Assembly: GCA_003118195.1 (NCBI GenBank)
Contig: BEXV01000132.1
Span: 317,571-381,570 of the forward strand
Length of the DNA: 64,000 bases
Source of the DNA: Hemicentrotus pulcherrimus
Taxonomy: Eukaryota; Echinodermata; Echinoidea; Camarodonta; Strongylocentrotidae
Direction: 5' to 3'
Part shown: positions 13,836 to 28,235 of the stretch, piece after piece
Numbering within the stretch: the stretch's first letter is position 1
How the letters are laid out: every line of letters starts with the position of its first letter
Made by a program: the position numbers and the translations under genes
Notes under the pieces: generated by a model
The model's input: only the letters and a program-made list of their open reading frames with translations
The model's database searches: none
What the model was told of the DNA's origin: nothing

Positions 13836-16800
13836 GCAGACAGGTCTTGTCAAAACTTTCATGTGAAACTTGGCGGATCTGAGGTGGGACTGCCTATGCG
13901 CTGTATATGTTCTGGCAATGTCAAAGGCAAAAGCGGGCTAATTTCTTGAACGATACTACAGAGAGGAATGAGACGAATGAGTGAGAGATCGAACATGACG
14001 TTTTGGATTAACCAGAAAGCTAAACAGGAAATATATTTTAATCTAATCACAGAGATAGTCATTGTCAATGCCTGGACATGTCGCCAACATTTCCCATGCA
14101 ACTAAGAATTCACCACAGATTGATCAAAATATTGACAACATGCCAACCACATCTAATAAACAAGCACAACATTGGAGATAATCAAATATGTTAGAAAATT
14201 CTTCTTCTCACGTGACTCCTAAATTGAATGTGTTCATTTTCAATACCCCCATATGAAAGAATGGTCAATCAATATCAAAACAAAACTTTCTATCAGAGCC
14301 CTGTTTTGTTTACCATGGCAACATAAAATAACTGGCATTTTACTGCCAGCTTTGGGGAAAACATTAAAAATGGAGATGTCCTCAGTCAGTTTGGAGAAGA
14401 AAATCTCGCTAATCCAACGGACTGAATACTGGTAAGCCTCAGGGACAGTCAAATACTAGAGAAAGAAGAGAAATATTATCAAAAAGATTTTGATATTTTT
14501 TTGGCTAGACATCACCCACAAGAGCGATGACCCACTAAATTGGGCAGACGTGAGTTGGCAAAGTAAAGCAACAGCTATGGAATTTGCCTTTTCCTATCTT
14601 TACACCCATGTTTGGCAACATACCGGTAAGGTTTTCTAGTTTTGGGATATGCAACAATGGTTAATTCATTCTTCGATAATCTGTCAATCTTTTTAAATAA
14701 AAACCAGAAAAGAGAGCATAAAACAAAGTAACTTTAATAGAAACCAATGCACAATGAGAATATAAGTCTCCAAGAGAAAATGGTTAACTCTATATTAAAA
14801 TTTTGAAAGCATTTCTGAAAGTACATTTCATGTAATACAGGCTGAAAAATAGATGTAGACCGTAATCATTAATACTTTAGCTCATGCAAATGGGGAAATT
14901 GTACAAAATAGCCTAGAATAGACTAACTAATTGATGTATCAAGCAGTAAGAAATTGTCTGTATTTTGGGTGATTTGGGTGATCCATGACAGGGTATCAAT
15001 TACAACTGTAATTTTCCAGGATTGCAAGCAGTAATTCCCCTCGACCCTACCAGAGTACCAAGTGATCAGTTACCATGGAAACGATAGAGCTTGGTAAACA
15101 GGCAAACCAGATAAAGAAAGCCTCAAAGACAAATTGCTGGAGACACTACAAAGCATGGGATGACCTCTGGAGAAAATTCTTCAAGATGAGCAGAACAAGC
15201 TCATCCTTCATGATCGGGGCTGAGGTAGATTTCTTGCCGTAATCCCGGCTAGAATTCAGAGAATTTGTGACCAATCCCTAAACCTGGGCCACTCTACAAA
15301 ACATGTTGAACTGCACTAGAAATCTTCAAGACATAATACTATCCAAGGTGTGGATTTGGAATGATATCTTGATCATAAGACAGATGGACAGTTTGGAATA
15401 GAAAGATAGAGATTACACTGTCATGACATCTTGGATGTATTTTATGACAGCTTTTCACTAACGAGACTTGTCCTTTGGTCACCATTGTGACCTGTCCACT
15501 AGTGCAATTATCCCAAACTTCTATCACTACTAAATTCAGGTCCAAGGCTCCCAAACAGCCATGTCCTTTCTCTTTTTATTTCATTCTCCCTGAGATCAAG
15601 TCTTAACCCATTGGATATCGTTTCAATTGAGTATAACATATATTTCCCATTGACTCCACTCAGAGAAGTAGTCAACAAGTTAAACCAAGATACTGTGACA
15701 GATTGCATACAAGCTACTACAAAGACAACATGACACTTCATCGGTTGCATACACGTTTTAAACTTATGTGAACTCTAAGAGAAAGACATCTATTTGGTCA
15801 TGGATATGAAAGATATACATGTACTACAAGAGCAACAGCTGCCATGCTCTCATTTATTCCTGGATTCTCTGAATTCATGCTAGTGAGCTAGGTCTTTGCC
15901 AAGAACTCCTGATACCCATGAATCACTTTTAACGATAAAGGTACAAACGCCACCACAGGAAGATATACAATGAGGATCTTTTTATGTCTGCGACAACAAA
16001 CATCATGATTCATTCTCGATGTCCTGAAACTTGGAGATGCTTCCAAAGTTCAGACCAACAAGCCATAACCCGACGACCAACATCTCTGTGAAACCTCATT
16101 CTGTCCTTTAATCTTCCTGCATCTTCCATCAGATAACCAAAAATGACAGTGCAAATGTTTTCCCCTGTGCACAAGCACAGTTCTTCACCAAGCGAAGGAA
16201 TTCAGTACGATGGAGAAGAATTGCATGAAGAAGAAGGAGGTGGACAGATAAAAACCCGTTACATCTAAATATCACACCCCATTACAAGAGGAAACTTACT
16301 CATAGATTTACCAGATAGTAAATCAACCAGGACTCAAACACAATGCATAAATCTAAACCCCTGGGAGTTGCATCTGCTTCGTATCAAGGAGAAAAAGACG
16401 CTATATTTTGGCACAAATACCACTTTCGATTCCTCGAGCACACATTTAGTCATGATGACTGCCAACTCCCCTTGTGTTTATTCGAATAGGGATAGGAGGA
16501 TGAGTTGGGTAATGTCCTCAGGAAAATGATCATGAATTCATATTAGGTGCGTAAGATTTCAAATGCAAGGTTATAATGCAACATGAAGCAGGACTGGCAT
16601 GTTGTAGAGAGTGTCCTAAATTCTGTAATCCACTGTTACTGATTTTTTAATTCCCGTAGGCTTAATAGAAGAGACCATCTTGATTTGGTATGCAATGAAT
16701 TAATGAAAGGGAAAATGTTTCACTTTCCCGGAAATATTTCACACTGTCTGAGCAGGAACAACTATACAGGGCATACTGGCTAGTTATCCGACGTTCATAC

Positions 16801-17674
16801 CAGCATTAAACAAGATTAAAGGAAAAGACCAGTTATGGTCATGCGATTGCATTGTGAAAGAAATGTTGTGGAATCGATCAGAAAAGGTTGATCATCTTGC
16901 ATCTAGCATCTCCAAGGTTCTGGAATCATGAAAATGATGAGAAATTTGGCCCATTCTTCGAAAAGTTACAAGCACTATACCCAGAAAGATGTATATGGGA
17001 CTACCCTATATCTCTCACAGTCAAATAAATATAATAATTTACCAAATATATCAATTAGTAGGCGGTTTCCCGGGAAAACATATTCTCTCACATCATTGGT
17101 AATGAGAGCTTCCATTTCATTTTTTAAAATTGGGGCGTTTCCAATAGTGGTCTTTACCTTTAAAGGGACATGCAGTCTTTACACTGATTTGTACAAGTCT
17201 TGACAGTTGGGTCAGTGTTTAGTCATGACAAGTGATTGCCTAGACAGAACTTCAGAGATGAAATCTGACCCAACGGAACACTGGCTAAGTCATAGAACAC
17301 CGGCCGATTCAGTACCCTTTTCTCAGCTAGTAGCATGATGTGATTAAAGGAAACAGTCTGGATCCTCATAATTTGGCGTTAGTCATGAAAAATGATCTAA
17401 AAGATTGATGGAACTACACAATCCAACCTGCAGGCCATTATTACCTACCGGGCATTGTGATGTTTGTCATCATTTGGAAAGTTGTAGAGCTTTGATAACG
17501 TTACTTTGACTTTAATAATAGTTAGGATCAAATTGATAAAAGCTGCTTTATAATGGAGTGGAGTCTTGGGGAAAAGGGCTTGCAAAGACAAAGTGTCTTT
17601 TTAGTCTTGATTACACATAACACCTTATGCTTCTTTCAGCTTTGAGTATATCATGTTCATACCCAGGACAAACC

Positions 17675-17752
17675 TGTCTGTTGAGAGCAAAAAGGGCACT
17701 AAATGTAGTGTAAAATGATACAAGTCATAATGCCCTTCTGGCTCTCGGCGGA
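17675..17752. repeat. Foldback repeat copy 4
   Basis: The left arm TGTCTGTTGAGAGCAAAAAG pairs with the right arm ATGCCCTTCTGGCTCTCGGC. Both arms are well preserved. Confidence 0.8.
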
Positions 17753-18150
17753 TGATAAACGTTATAAAACTTTCAAGAAATTGTTAAAACCAGAAGAGCG
17801 CTACATCTGTGTACAGAGTTACAGAATACAGGAGTTAGGGCCCTCCTTCCTCCAAATGGACAACACATTGAATGTACATATAGCCCTTCTGATGCCTAAC
17901 ATAGTCACATCAGTCGAAATACTAATCAGAGTTTTATCACCCCTTCCTTTGGGAGTGTAGTACTGGTGACGTCATAGGAGATCCATGGATAGGATGCCCG
18001 ATAGATAGATTGATTGATAGAGCAGACATATGGCTATTCTTGCTGACCTGAAATGACCAGTGTGTCTCCAGCCATCAGAGACTATACCCTGGGCATGATG
18101 ACTTATCAATACTAGATCAACCATGACCTCATGAGATTCATTTGGACATG

Positions 18151-18189
18151 GCCCAAGAACTGGCCCAAGAACTGGCCCAAGAACTGGCC
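18151..18189. repeat. 12-bp tandem repeat, three copies
   Basis: GCCCAAGAACTG is repeated three times perfectly and followed by GCC. Confidence 0.9.
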
Positions 18190-21083
18190 AAACTCTAACT
18201 ATACAAGCAGGTTGAACTTTTCTCAATCACTTCTGATACTACAGTTCATATATAATCTGCTTTGAAGGTATTGCGTAAAGCTCACTCAAAACGTTGGTAT
18301 TGCGCCATGCTGGTGCTCACATCTAACGTAACAGTACATGGGTATATGAATAAATCTAGTTCAAATCAAATCAAGATAGCACAGCCTTACCCCGACCCCT
18401 CCAAAAACAAAGAATCATTCTTTGAACTAAATTCACACCTCAAATGGGATAGATAGGGACTATGATATTAGCAGCTAAGAGTATACTTTACATTGTTTAA
18501 CGTTTCAAAAAACTATTTTTCAATTCCACAGATCTACATTCTAGAGGCATATTGTTTCCCAACAATGATGAACAAAAGACTACCCCTCCCCTCCCCTCTC
18601 TGATCAAACTCAACCATCCAAATATGAAACAGCCTCCAAACCCTAGACTCTATACCCACTAGCATGCCCTCAAGACCTCATATCAAAGAACCAATAATTG
18701 ATTCGGTTTCACTGTCCACTTTCCTCCCTGAAGATATGGAATCAATGTCAAAGGTAAATTTGCATCATGTCACTCTTATCTAATTAGGCCAATGAAATAC
18801 TGACAAGAACATAGCCTTAGGCCAACATCTCAATTAGGCCATCTTATTTTTAAGGTCAATCTTAGCAGGACACAAGCTTTCTGGCTAATGTCACTATCAA
18901 ATGTCAGGATGTCAAAGTATTTTACTAAAGTTCATAACCCTAATTGGTTTCGTATCAGGTGTATCTAAAGAAAAATGAAGCAATTTTCATCAAAACTGAA
19001 GGGGACATTGACTAAGAAAAATCGTCTTCTGTATATTTGGTTTCCATCTCAGTATCCTAAATGTTTATTCAGAATATCTGAGCTTCAGATATCACTTCTG
19101 TAAAGAGAAACTGCAAGTTTTTTAAGTTCTAATTCATTGCAATTTCTATAATATAGGCATGCGATTTATTCCCTTTCATCAAACTAACAAAAAAAGTAGG
19201 ATGTATCTTCTTTTCATTTCTTCTGGTAAAATTCTTATGTAATATTTAACTAATCTTGCTGAACTCACACATAGCTGGATGATGAAGTAGGGGGGACAAT
19301 CCAATGTGAAATGTAGATACATGTAATGTACATGCCAAGCATCTTGAGTATGGTCGTTAATTTTTGCTCAGTGAATATCAAGCAAAGCAAACCTGCCAGG
19401 AATGGTTGTTAATTTACAACTGAGACAGTGGTAAGTTTCATCACTGGCACCTATCAACCTAAACATTCAAAACCAGAAATGATTTTTTTTTTCATCCTGG
19501 TTAAAGGTATTTTATTAAACTATCAGTAAAAAAAAAAAAGAGGGAGCCAAATGGTTTGGAAGTTTTTTTAAATTTTGTTTACTTCTTCTTCTTCGAAATG
19601 AAGAAATCAATACAACACCATTTGAGTTATGGTGATATCATCTCTCATTTTCCAGTGATCTATATTATGGTACAAATGATATTCTAATTTCTCTTTCTTG
19701 AACAAACACTTTTCAAATATTTGGTTACAAATGATATTGATCATTGTTGGTTAAACTTTTCAGTTATCTTCTGTTCTAAGATTCTAAGACAAATCAATAA
19801 ATCATTTCAGCACTTTCATAGCCTTGACAACATGTTAAATATTACCTTTAAAACTGTTGACAATAAAACAGGCAACCAAAGAGTATGAAAGAGATTCCCA
19901 AAGCTGCTAGCAAGCAAGTACAGAACCAGCTGGTAACCGTTGTAGGGTGGCTAAAAGGACAGAGTCATAAATTTCACCCTCAATTTGCCTGGAAGATGCA
20001 CCCTTTTATCTGCCCAATTGGATTTGATATATTAGGTGCTCTGACAAGAAAAATTGTTTGAGAGCTGTTTTATTGCCAGCAGTCTGGCATGCTTGGTTAA
20101 ACAGAAACTGATTTAAAGGAATTATAAAACATTTAAGAGGGAAGGATAGAACAAAATTACATAGAGACTGTTACATATGATATGTGTATATAAACATCAT
20201 TCCACAGTTTTTGTTAGAAAATGACTGCTAATAGATGATATATTTCGACACCGTTTGACATGGTTTATAGCTATGTAAGCAACTATTTCATTGATTCATA
20301 ACCACACTATATTTTGATTAGAAGAGTCAAAACAGATTTTAGTCTTGTGATGTTTTTATCTATAGTAGATGTGGACTATAACAATACCGGAAAACAAAGA
20401 ATTTGGTTGACAGCTCAAGATTTTGTTTATCTTTAAAAATAATTCCATAAAAGATTGATGACATACAAAATGCATTTTTTAGCCTTTCATTTAAATTTTG
20501 AACTTAAAGCTGGAAAATGGGTCATTGATAAATTGAAAAAAGGAAGGAATTTAAAACGAGGGCAAAAGCTATAAATATCTCTTGCTGTCACCCACTTTTC
20601 AGATAAAAATTCAAAAGTTCCCTGAATGCATTTATTTACAAAAAACAAGATAAATTGAGATTAAAGATTTACTCATTATATCTTCCAAGCAAATATTCAA
20701 CTATGCATAAAGGGCATAAATTCAATTTTTTTTTTTGTGTGTGTGTGTGTCTAACATAATAACCTTTTTTCAACTTCCTAAAATAAATTTATGAGGCTTA
20801 AGAACAACTTCTTGTCTCAAACATGCATAAACTGACTCAGATCCTGTATGTCCATGGCAAGTCATGCTTTAAAAAAGGGAGAGGTGCAACATTGCCCCCC
20901 TGCTCAATGTAATTGGGTACATCCATACCCCTGCTGTACCCTCCTCTGGGTATTGACTTGGTATACCAATGCACCAGGGTTACAGGTTAGATGGTTCCTT
21001 TGAAACAGGATGGATGCACCCCTGAACATCAATATCTATGTGTTTTGATTGACACTGTTTGGAATTGGGTTCATTGATCTCAT

Positions 21084-21165
21084 CATCTGCATGGTCAGAG
21101 CAAGAAGGACGCTTCATCATATCATACATCAAAGGGTTAATGCCCTTCTGGCTCTCAACAGACAG
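21084..21165. repeat. Foldback repeat copy 5
   Basis: The right arm GGTTAATGCCCTTCTGGCTC then TCAACAGACAG is near consensus. The left arm (ATCTGCATGGTCAGAGCAAG) is more diverged. Confidence 0.75.
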
Positions 21166-21533
21166 CAGCTCTTGCCAATCACTGCATTGGTGCACAAGCA
21201 CCAGTTTTTTATCTCGAAAGCCTTGAGGTGTATTTTTGAATTTTCTCCTCTCTCTGTAAACAATATCCCATTAATTCATATAAAGTAGAGCCTATTTGTT
21301 TATATTTTTTTACACAAAACAGGGAGGTGTCTTCTCCCTGTACAAAAGGACTTGATGATCCTTTATTACTGTCAATCAGAAAATTTGATTGTTCTCAGGA
21401 TCGACCACTTAATTGGGCTAATGAACAGAAGAAGGGCATCATTTATGACTTGTATTTCGCCCTTGTATAAACTCACAGCTCTCATAATTCTAAGCTTATC
21501 CATGCATGATACAACCTTATGGTTTCAGGTTAA

Positions 21534-21568
21534 ATTCGATCAAGAAGTTCGTAACTTCTTGATTCGAT
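21534..21568. other. Perfect hairpin flanked by 7-bp direct repeats
   Basis: The arms TCAAGAAGTT and AACTTCTTGA enclose a CGT loop (21540-21562). ATTCGAT occurs directly on both sides (21534-21540 and 21562-21568). Confidence 0.75.
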
Positions 21569-21894
21569 GGCCACATGCAAAGTAAAACATCAACTTATAT
21601 GACAACTAGTCCCAGAGACGTCACTGAAAGGCATCACTGTTCGCTAGTAGAATCTGCATGAATCTCCCACCGGGAACCAATGTAGGGAACTCTTGACATG
21701 TGCGGTAAATTGGACAAATTATGAGAAATGAGAGAACGAAATGTAGAAATGTAATTGGGCAAGTGGCCTAATTGTGCCCCCTACCGGGTGATTTTAGTTT
21801 GGAAACAAGAGAGAGCATACAGTGGTTACAAGGACATGAAGGGCTTTTTATTAATATCTTCAAGACATCTGTCAATGGATGTGAATTTCATGCA

Positions 21895-22145
21895 AGGAAG
21901 AAAGAACAGAGGGGAAGAGAGAGGAAGAAGAAAAACAAGAAGTACAGATAGACAGGGAGAAAGAAAGGGGGAGAAAGGGTGGTGTAAGAGAAAGGGATGA
22001 ATGGATGCAGGAAGGGATGGAGAGAGGGAGAAGAAAAAAAGAGAGAAAGGGTGGAGTGGGGGATTTGGGGAGGGGAGGGAGGGAGGGAGAGACCAAGCAA
22101 AACATGACAAGTACCATCGAAATTGCATGAGAGAGAGAGAAAGAC
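21895..22145. repeat. Purine-rich block
   Basis: About 250 bp, nearly all A and G on the plus strand, including GGGAGG and GAGA runs. The open frames on its opposite strand (Ser/Pro/Leu-rich) are low-complexity artefacts. Confidence 0.8.
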
Positions 22146-25100
22146 ACAGAAATAGATCTGACAACTTATTTGCTTCCTCGTCAGAAGTACAAAACGGTAC
22201 TGGGAAATCTGGCATCGATCCTACTTCTCTCCTTCTATTTGTATCTCGTATCAGCTTTTCAATAACATCTATAATTTGATAATTCGGTCACGTCAGAACC
22301 ACTTCATATACTACAAATCATACATACTTATGCAAAATATATAAAACATTTTTTTAAAGGCATCTATGCTCCTCCTTTTTCCTATCCTGAGCCAGACCAT
22401 TTTGATCACTGATTGATGACCTAACCTTGGTCTTCTGAACCTTGACCCCTACTTGCCCCATGTCATTCTATCACCCAGAATCTGCTTGTTTTCATTATTC
22501 CACTTTCTGATCCTCATAGATTTTATGTAACCACGCAACAGCGCTATCATCCATCGCACATCTATACTGTCTATCAATACCTTGCGTGAGCATTGTCCAT
22601 CTGCAAAACCAGTCATTCACTCTACAATATTTGTGTCCTTTTCATCATTAGCTAATTCATTAGTATTGTCACTATACCAACATTTTACGTTTGTGTTAGG
22701 TTTTTGCAAGTTATAACATATTGCAAAAATATTATTTTCTCAACAATCCATTTCTTTTTTTCTAATATTGTAAAATTATATTTTCAATTCATTCCATCTC
22801 AGCTTTTCTAAATACATCTATAAAAACAAATTTGCATAAGATCTGAATTGATTATTTTGGTTTGTTTCGTCAAGATTTATTAGAAAGCTATTTACAAATT
22901 ATTCATATGCATTATTTATAGATTTGAACAGAATCCCTACTGAGACAACTTCCTTCTTGTTCAACACACATGTACCCTAGTAATAAGAAAGACCAACAAG
23001 GGAGCATCTTTCTTATCATCCTTTCAAATCAGTTTAAATAAAATAGATTGCTGCATTAAATTGGACAGAATGACCAGATTCTCGTCTGGTCCTGTCCCTA
23101 CATACGTCATTATCTCCATTCAACGAACATTCAAACTTTCTGGTTAGTTTCGTTTGCGTTTATCCTCCTTCTTACTACATCCTTCCCTGTATTACTCACC
23201 TCACTATGCTGGGTTACATAGTCACGTTCCCCAGCAGGGGAAGAAACAGCGGATTCAAAGAAAAGCTTGGATTTTCCATGTCTCTTTTTTTACGAGCAAT
23301 ACTTGCTAATAATAGAAAGGTTCTAATTGACAAATCCAGTCACAAGTTACGAGTAGAGCCAGCAAGCCAGTCAGCAAATCCTTAAAGCATAAATTTGTAG
23401 TATTCCCTCCCTCCCATGAGTTGTATCAGCAGAATTAAAACTGTGTGTGATAGATAAATCTAGACATCTTTAGTCTGTAAAAATGTCACAAGTCTGATTT
23501 GTTTGTTCCCCCATTAATGCAAACCCAAAAGCAAAAGCAATGGTTGTGATGTTTTTGATTATGATTATTAAATTAAATATCATGTCAATGACCAAGAGAA
23601 GGGAGTCATAAATCAATTGACAGCTCACTTTGCTGAAAACATCCCGGATCTTGCCCATAAGCAATGACCCCCCTCAAGCATTTTCAGTTCCAATTCTCCT
23701 GCAATGTTGGCAGAACGTCAAGTCTCATCGTCTTGCAACCTACTACGTCTCTTGCTGAAGAGGATCCCACAGGAATCGGTTCATTCCCCTGCGGACCTTA
23801 ACATTGCTGCAAGACTTTGCCAGAAACCTCAGAAGACGAGCCTGGCAGGCTGGACACAATCAAAAGCTTTCCTCTTGCACTTGAAGGAGCGACGATGCGG
23901 TTACCCTGCGACACATAATTAGACCATCCCTTGCGTAAGGAGATTGGACCATCCCTTTCTAGCATTTCCACAGGATGGCTACATCCACAGAGAAGAACCC
24001 TCAAAGTCAGGAACATACTGCTTACATCTCTTCCACTGTATTCATTACTAAAGCCAGTATCATAAATTCCCATCATCTTGAAACAAAAGCTTAAAATATT
24101 TTAGATGCAAAGAAAAAAACAGTAGGCAATTATAAAATGTTAATTATACATTGTATCCTTTAATTGATACATAAAGATGACAAACACCTAACTTTAAATA
24201 ATTTTGGCTACACTTTAGTACAATTGATTTCTTTTCAGCAAATGAAGATATCATTCTAAAAACTAAAACTGATCCTGCACGTAACCCATGACATCTACTA
24301 AAAGAGAAGGGGCACTACTCAAGGTGTGAAAATAAAGGGGAAGGAAATCTGTACCTAGCTCTTTTGTACAGCTCTTATTACTTAACCTTTTGCCAACCAA
24401 AAACAGAGGAATTTATGTTTTTCTCAATGCTCACTTCTCAAGAATTCCAACCTATTACTCAAAGATTTGGACGAGATTAAGCCACTTATTGATTCATCTA
24501 CGATTTCAGTGAGCGGTCCACGCTACAGTGTGTGCTTCCAATCGTCAGGTGGGCCAGACAGAAAGCCGACGAGTGAAGGCAAAGTCACGCAAATACCGTT
24601 GATTCCAACTTTTTTTATCAACCAGATTTCAGCAGCGATCAAATCCCAGTTTTCTTCTTCTTTCTCCCTAGAGGAAGGGGATTTCACGACGGGACGGGGC
24701 ATTTGAGCCCTGTCTATCGTCATATCGTGATCTGGAGATATATGGGGAGGGATGGCTGCATCGTGCAGAGAGTGACTGATTGCCTGTTTTATGGAGACCG
24801 TACCTGAAAAAACTTCTCAAGGTGGAAGGAGGGAATCAGTAGTAGGTCCATGATCATACCAAGCATAGCAGTATAGTTATTGGAGCTCTTAATGCGAGAG
24901 CCTAATTATGCAATGTTCCAGCCGGCTAAAATCAATCATGACTTCAGTTTCTTTCTTTGAATTTTTGAAAAGAATGCAAGGATTCCTTTTTCACATAATC
25001 TCCCTACACGAATTGTACACTTTGACTGTATTTTCAGTTTGCTGGTTAGGTATGATGCTAATTTTGACAATGCCACTGTACTCTATGGCAGCACAGGACA

Positions 25101-27672
25101 ATCTACCGACTCATTCCTACGTATACAAGAGAGCGGAATCACCGACTATAGCTATGATGTCTGAACACTCTGAAGAGACAATCACTCGCTGACTGATAGA
25201 TCATACCATATCTGAACTTTGTATTACATTACAATATGACATCATACCATCTCTTGTAGAACTACCTCAAAGCCTACGTCAATATGACCGTTGTATAACC
25301 TATAAATGGGATAAACAGGTCACCGATACTCCGCCATTTTGTTTGTGACATTTGAAGGCAAAATAGGCCCTATGAATGCATCAAGGAATGATGATGCTTT
25401 ACAAGTACAGGTATCATGCAGCAAGCAGGCACAGAAGGAAACTTTGTAAGAAAATTGGGTTCTGTTTGTCCAAAAGAAGAAAAAATGTTCAGAAAGCAAT
25501 AAATTTTGACCGAAATCCCTGATCCTTTATGATGAGTGAAAGGCCACCAATGGGAAGGGAAGAATGATGGGTATCTCTCAATCTACAAGTTATACTTACA
25601 TGTCTATAGTAATAATTAGGGGACGAATAGGAAAACTATTTTTAAACATCGTCGTCACCATCATCATCTTCATTGTCATCATTGTGGCCAATGTGAATAA
25701 ATTTATCTTGTCCCCATTTTCACCACAATTTCCATTACGTGCTCTAATTCTGTTCCTATTTTCAACCTCAGAATGCTAACCAAGCCACATATCCTTCAAT
25801 CCATCAAGCATTTTCTTGAAAATTTCAATCTCGATTTCATTTCTCTCATCTTTTCAGTGATCAGACATTTCTTTATTGCATCATAAACTCACTGATTGCC
25901 ATGAAGCAGGACGATTTGCTTAGGCAGATCAAATATAGATATTTGATTGGGCCCTTTGAGCTTCCAAATCAAATTCAGAATTTCCAGGGTCCCACTATAT
26001 AGGCTTAACTATGAAAAAATATAGGAGGAGACAGAGTGGATTAAGGCAATTCCTTTGACTGGTGCTTCCTATAGATACACACTGTGCAATAACCAAATGA
26101 TTTCATCAAATACAATTTAGGAAACTCAGATTACCCCCCCCCCCCCNCCCTTTCACTTAATCAAATTTCAAAATAACAGTTCATGGATACATCCTTTCAC
26201 AAACGGCCTAATAAAATCATCTGTTTGATTGAGCCACCAATGGGCATTATTTGTTCTCAAAGCACGCTCAGTGAATTGGCGGTACAGCTGAGTGTTTTAT
26301 CCACTTCTGCGAATGATTCTGTTATCCCACAGACCAAACCATACTAAATATATCAATTCCCGCTTCTCTTACTGAACTCTCTTGATCAAGAACAGATATC
26401 TTGGTGAGCAGTGATGGCACGGAGACCTTTCCAAGCGGATAAAAATACTCGGTGAGCGCTTCTTTGTGTCTCACCGCCTCTGGTGTTTATTCCTCTTATT
26501 TAATATCAAGTGCATTAAACCCCACGAGATGTTATTACTATCTATCAATCCTCTTCTTTAATCCTTTCAATCAACACCAAGAAGTTTTGAATTGATAGCC
26601 CCTGGTCTACCCTCTCCTAAAACATGTGACGAGTCTAGACAAATTAATTTCCAAAGGAATTATTAAGGCAATTGCTTCACCAACTTTTTTGTGACATCTA
26701 AAAGTACAAATATACCAGTATTTTTAAAGTAGAAAATGCTGCGTTTGTCAGAAAGTTCTTTTAACACCATAATCTGTCAATCAAAATCTATCAGAATATC
26801 CTCTCTTATAGCATGTTAAGAGTCTAAACAATGAATTATAAGAATTTACTAGGGAACTTGTTAATCTGTTTTCAAAAATTTTAAAGGGTCAAAACATAAT
26901 TTAGAGCCAAACAAACAAAAAAATTGATAAAGGCAGCTGAGACCTTTAAGAAGAGGATGCTCAAAGTAGGATAAAATGTCTGTATCTAATGAAGCAGAGA
27001 GCAGGGTGAATTAATGAGCCCGGCAAACTTGACAGGCATCTTCAACTCAAGTGGCACCATATCATCATCAGACACAGAGGCACATCTCAACCACAACAAA
27101 TCAAGGATAACTCTAGAAAGATTACTTTGATATTCTCTTTCCTCGGCCCGAAGTACAGACCTTTGGGCATGACGTAAGCACGTGCTTTGATACACCAGAC
27201 CTATCTCTTCTGGTCCGCAGAGCAATGTGTCAGAAATCTCCACGTTGCATCTCGGGCATCGGAAAAATAATCAATACCAAGCAAGCGTCCCAAATTAGGT
27301 CACATTTGTTTACGCTTCTTTGGACAGATAGCGTCTACTGCCCTTACACTCGCTAGAGGAAGGAGAAGATGTTTCTGTGTTTCCGGGTAGGGTTTTAATC
27401 GAAGGGCAATTCTCTGGCATTGAAAAAGGAACTTGCTGTTGAAATCTATGTGAGGAGAACAGTCTATAGGGGGTTCGGAAGCACTTGACCTTTCAGGTAT
27501 CGTTCCCGATGGCAGTTCTCTTTGGCAGTTCTCTTCAACACGCTGATAGTGGGTTCTTGGAAAATGTACCTACCAATCTCTTATGATAACCATTTAAATA
27601 GGTAAATTGAATTCAAGGCTTAGGTGTCAGAGCAAAGAAGAAAAAGTTAATGAAGTCAGGTGTAACACTTAC

Positions 27673-27761
27673 CTGCCCACAGTTGCTGAATTCAACCGCT
27701 GTCTCACGGAAGAAGAAGTACACGTATGGTCCAATCTCGTAGGATGCTACAAAGTTGGGAT
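27673..27761 (-). CDS. sema5: Semaphorin exon F: YFFFRETAVE
   Basis: An 89-nt exon. Two bases complete an Asn codon, then 29 codons give PNFVASYEIGPYVYFFFRET and AVEFSNCGQ, ending in phase 0. P.FV.S......YFFFRE.A.E...C is diagnostic of the semaphorin fold (strands before the extrusion loop). The acceptor is CTTTTCAACAG and the donor CAG|GTAAGTGTT. It is separated from exon E by only 474 bp, the shortest intron here, and is followed by the longest, 22,879 bp. Class 5 proteins of vertebrates have Glu or a similar residue where this gene has Asn at the exon junction. Confidence 0.96.
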
Positions 27762-28235
27762 CTGTTGAAAAGGTTTTAAAAAATGACAATGCAGTTTAGA
27801 CTCCCGCAAGATATAACCCGAAATACAATATCAAAATTTGGGCTTGGATGTTCACACTTCCATACTTAAAATGGGCCTGCAAAGAAAAGAACTAGCCCTA
27901 AATTACCTCATCACTGAAGATACAGAAATATAGAGCTTTGCTTTCAGAAGGTGACATAGAATATTCAGTTTGCAATTTTTCTTTAAGAATACTGCAAAAA
28001 ATTAGTCTTCCACCTAGAGCATCAAAAACAAAAAACAATAGTATTTCAACAAATGGGTCATGATTCCAATACTGCAAGCTCAGCATTATTACAGACATTT
28101 TCAAAAATCTGACATGATATTGAACTAAACAATTTACCAATCCAAAGACCTCTTTGTATTTTTTGTCACAGTAGTATCTAAAATGTCATACAATCTTATG
28201 ATTCGAGAGAAGTATCAATAAAACTGTGAACTCAC

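Larger units (their letters stand above)
4794..27672 (-). other. 22.9-kb intron between exons F and G
   Basis: No second gene was recognised on either strand; open frames here are short and have no family motifs. The intron holds four foldback-repeat copies (6451-6535, 6687-6770, 17675-17752, 21084-21165), a CT microsatellite (7962-7993), small tandem repeats (13797-13835 and 18151-18190), a purine-rich block (21895-22145), a 10-bp perfect hairpin (21540-21562), an isolated N at 12178 and a poly-C run with N at 26147. The remainder is AT-rich sequence in which nothing was recognised. Confidence 0.75.

Noticed and set aside
13525..13866. 113-codon plus-strand open frame
   Set aside because: Contains a 19-bp tandem repeat and no family motif.
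18151..18189. CRISPR-like array
   Set aside because: Only a 12-bp tandem repeat without spacers in a eukaryotic intron.
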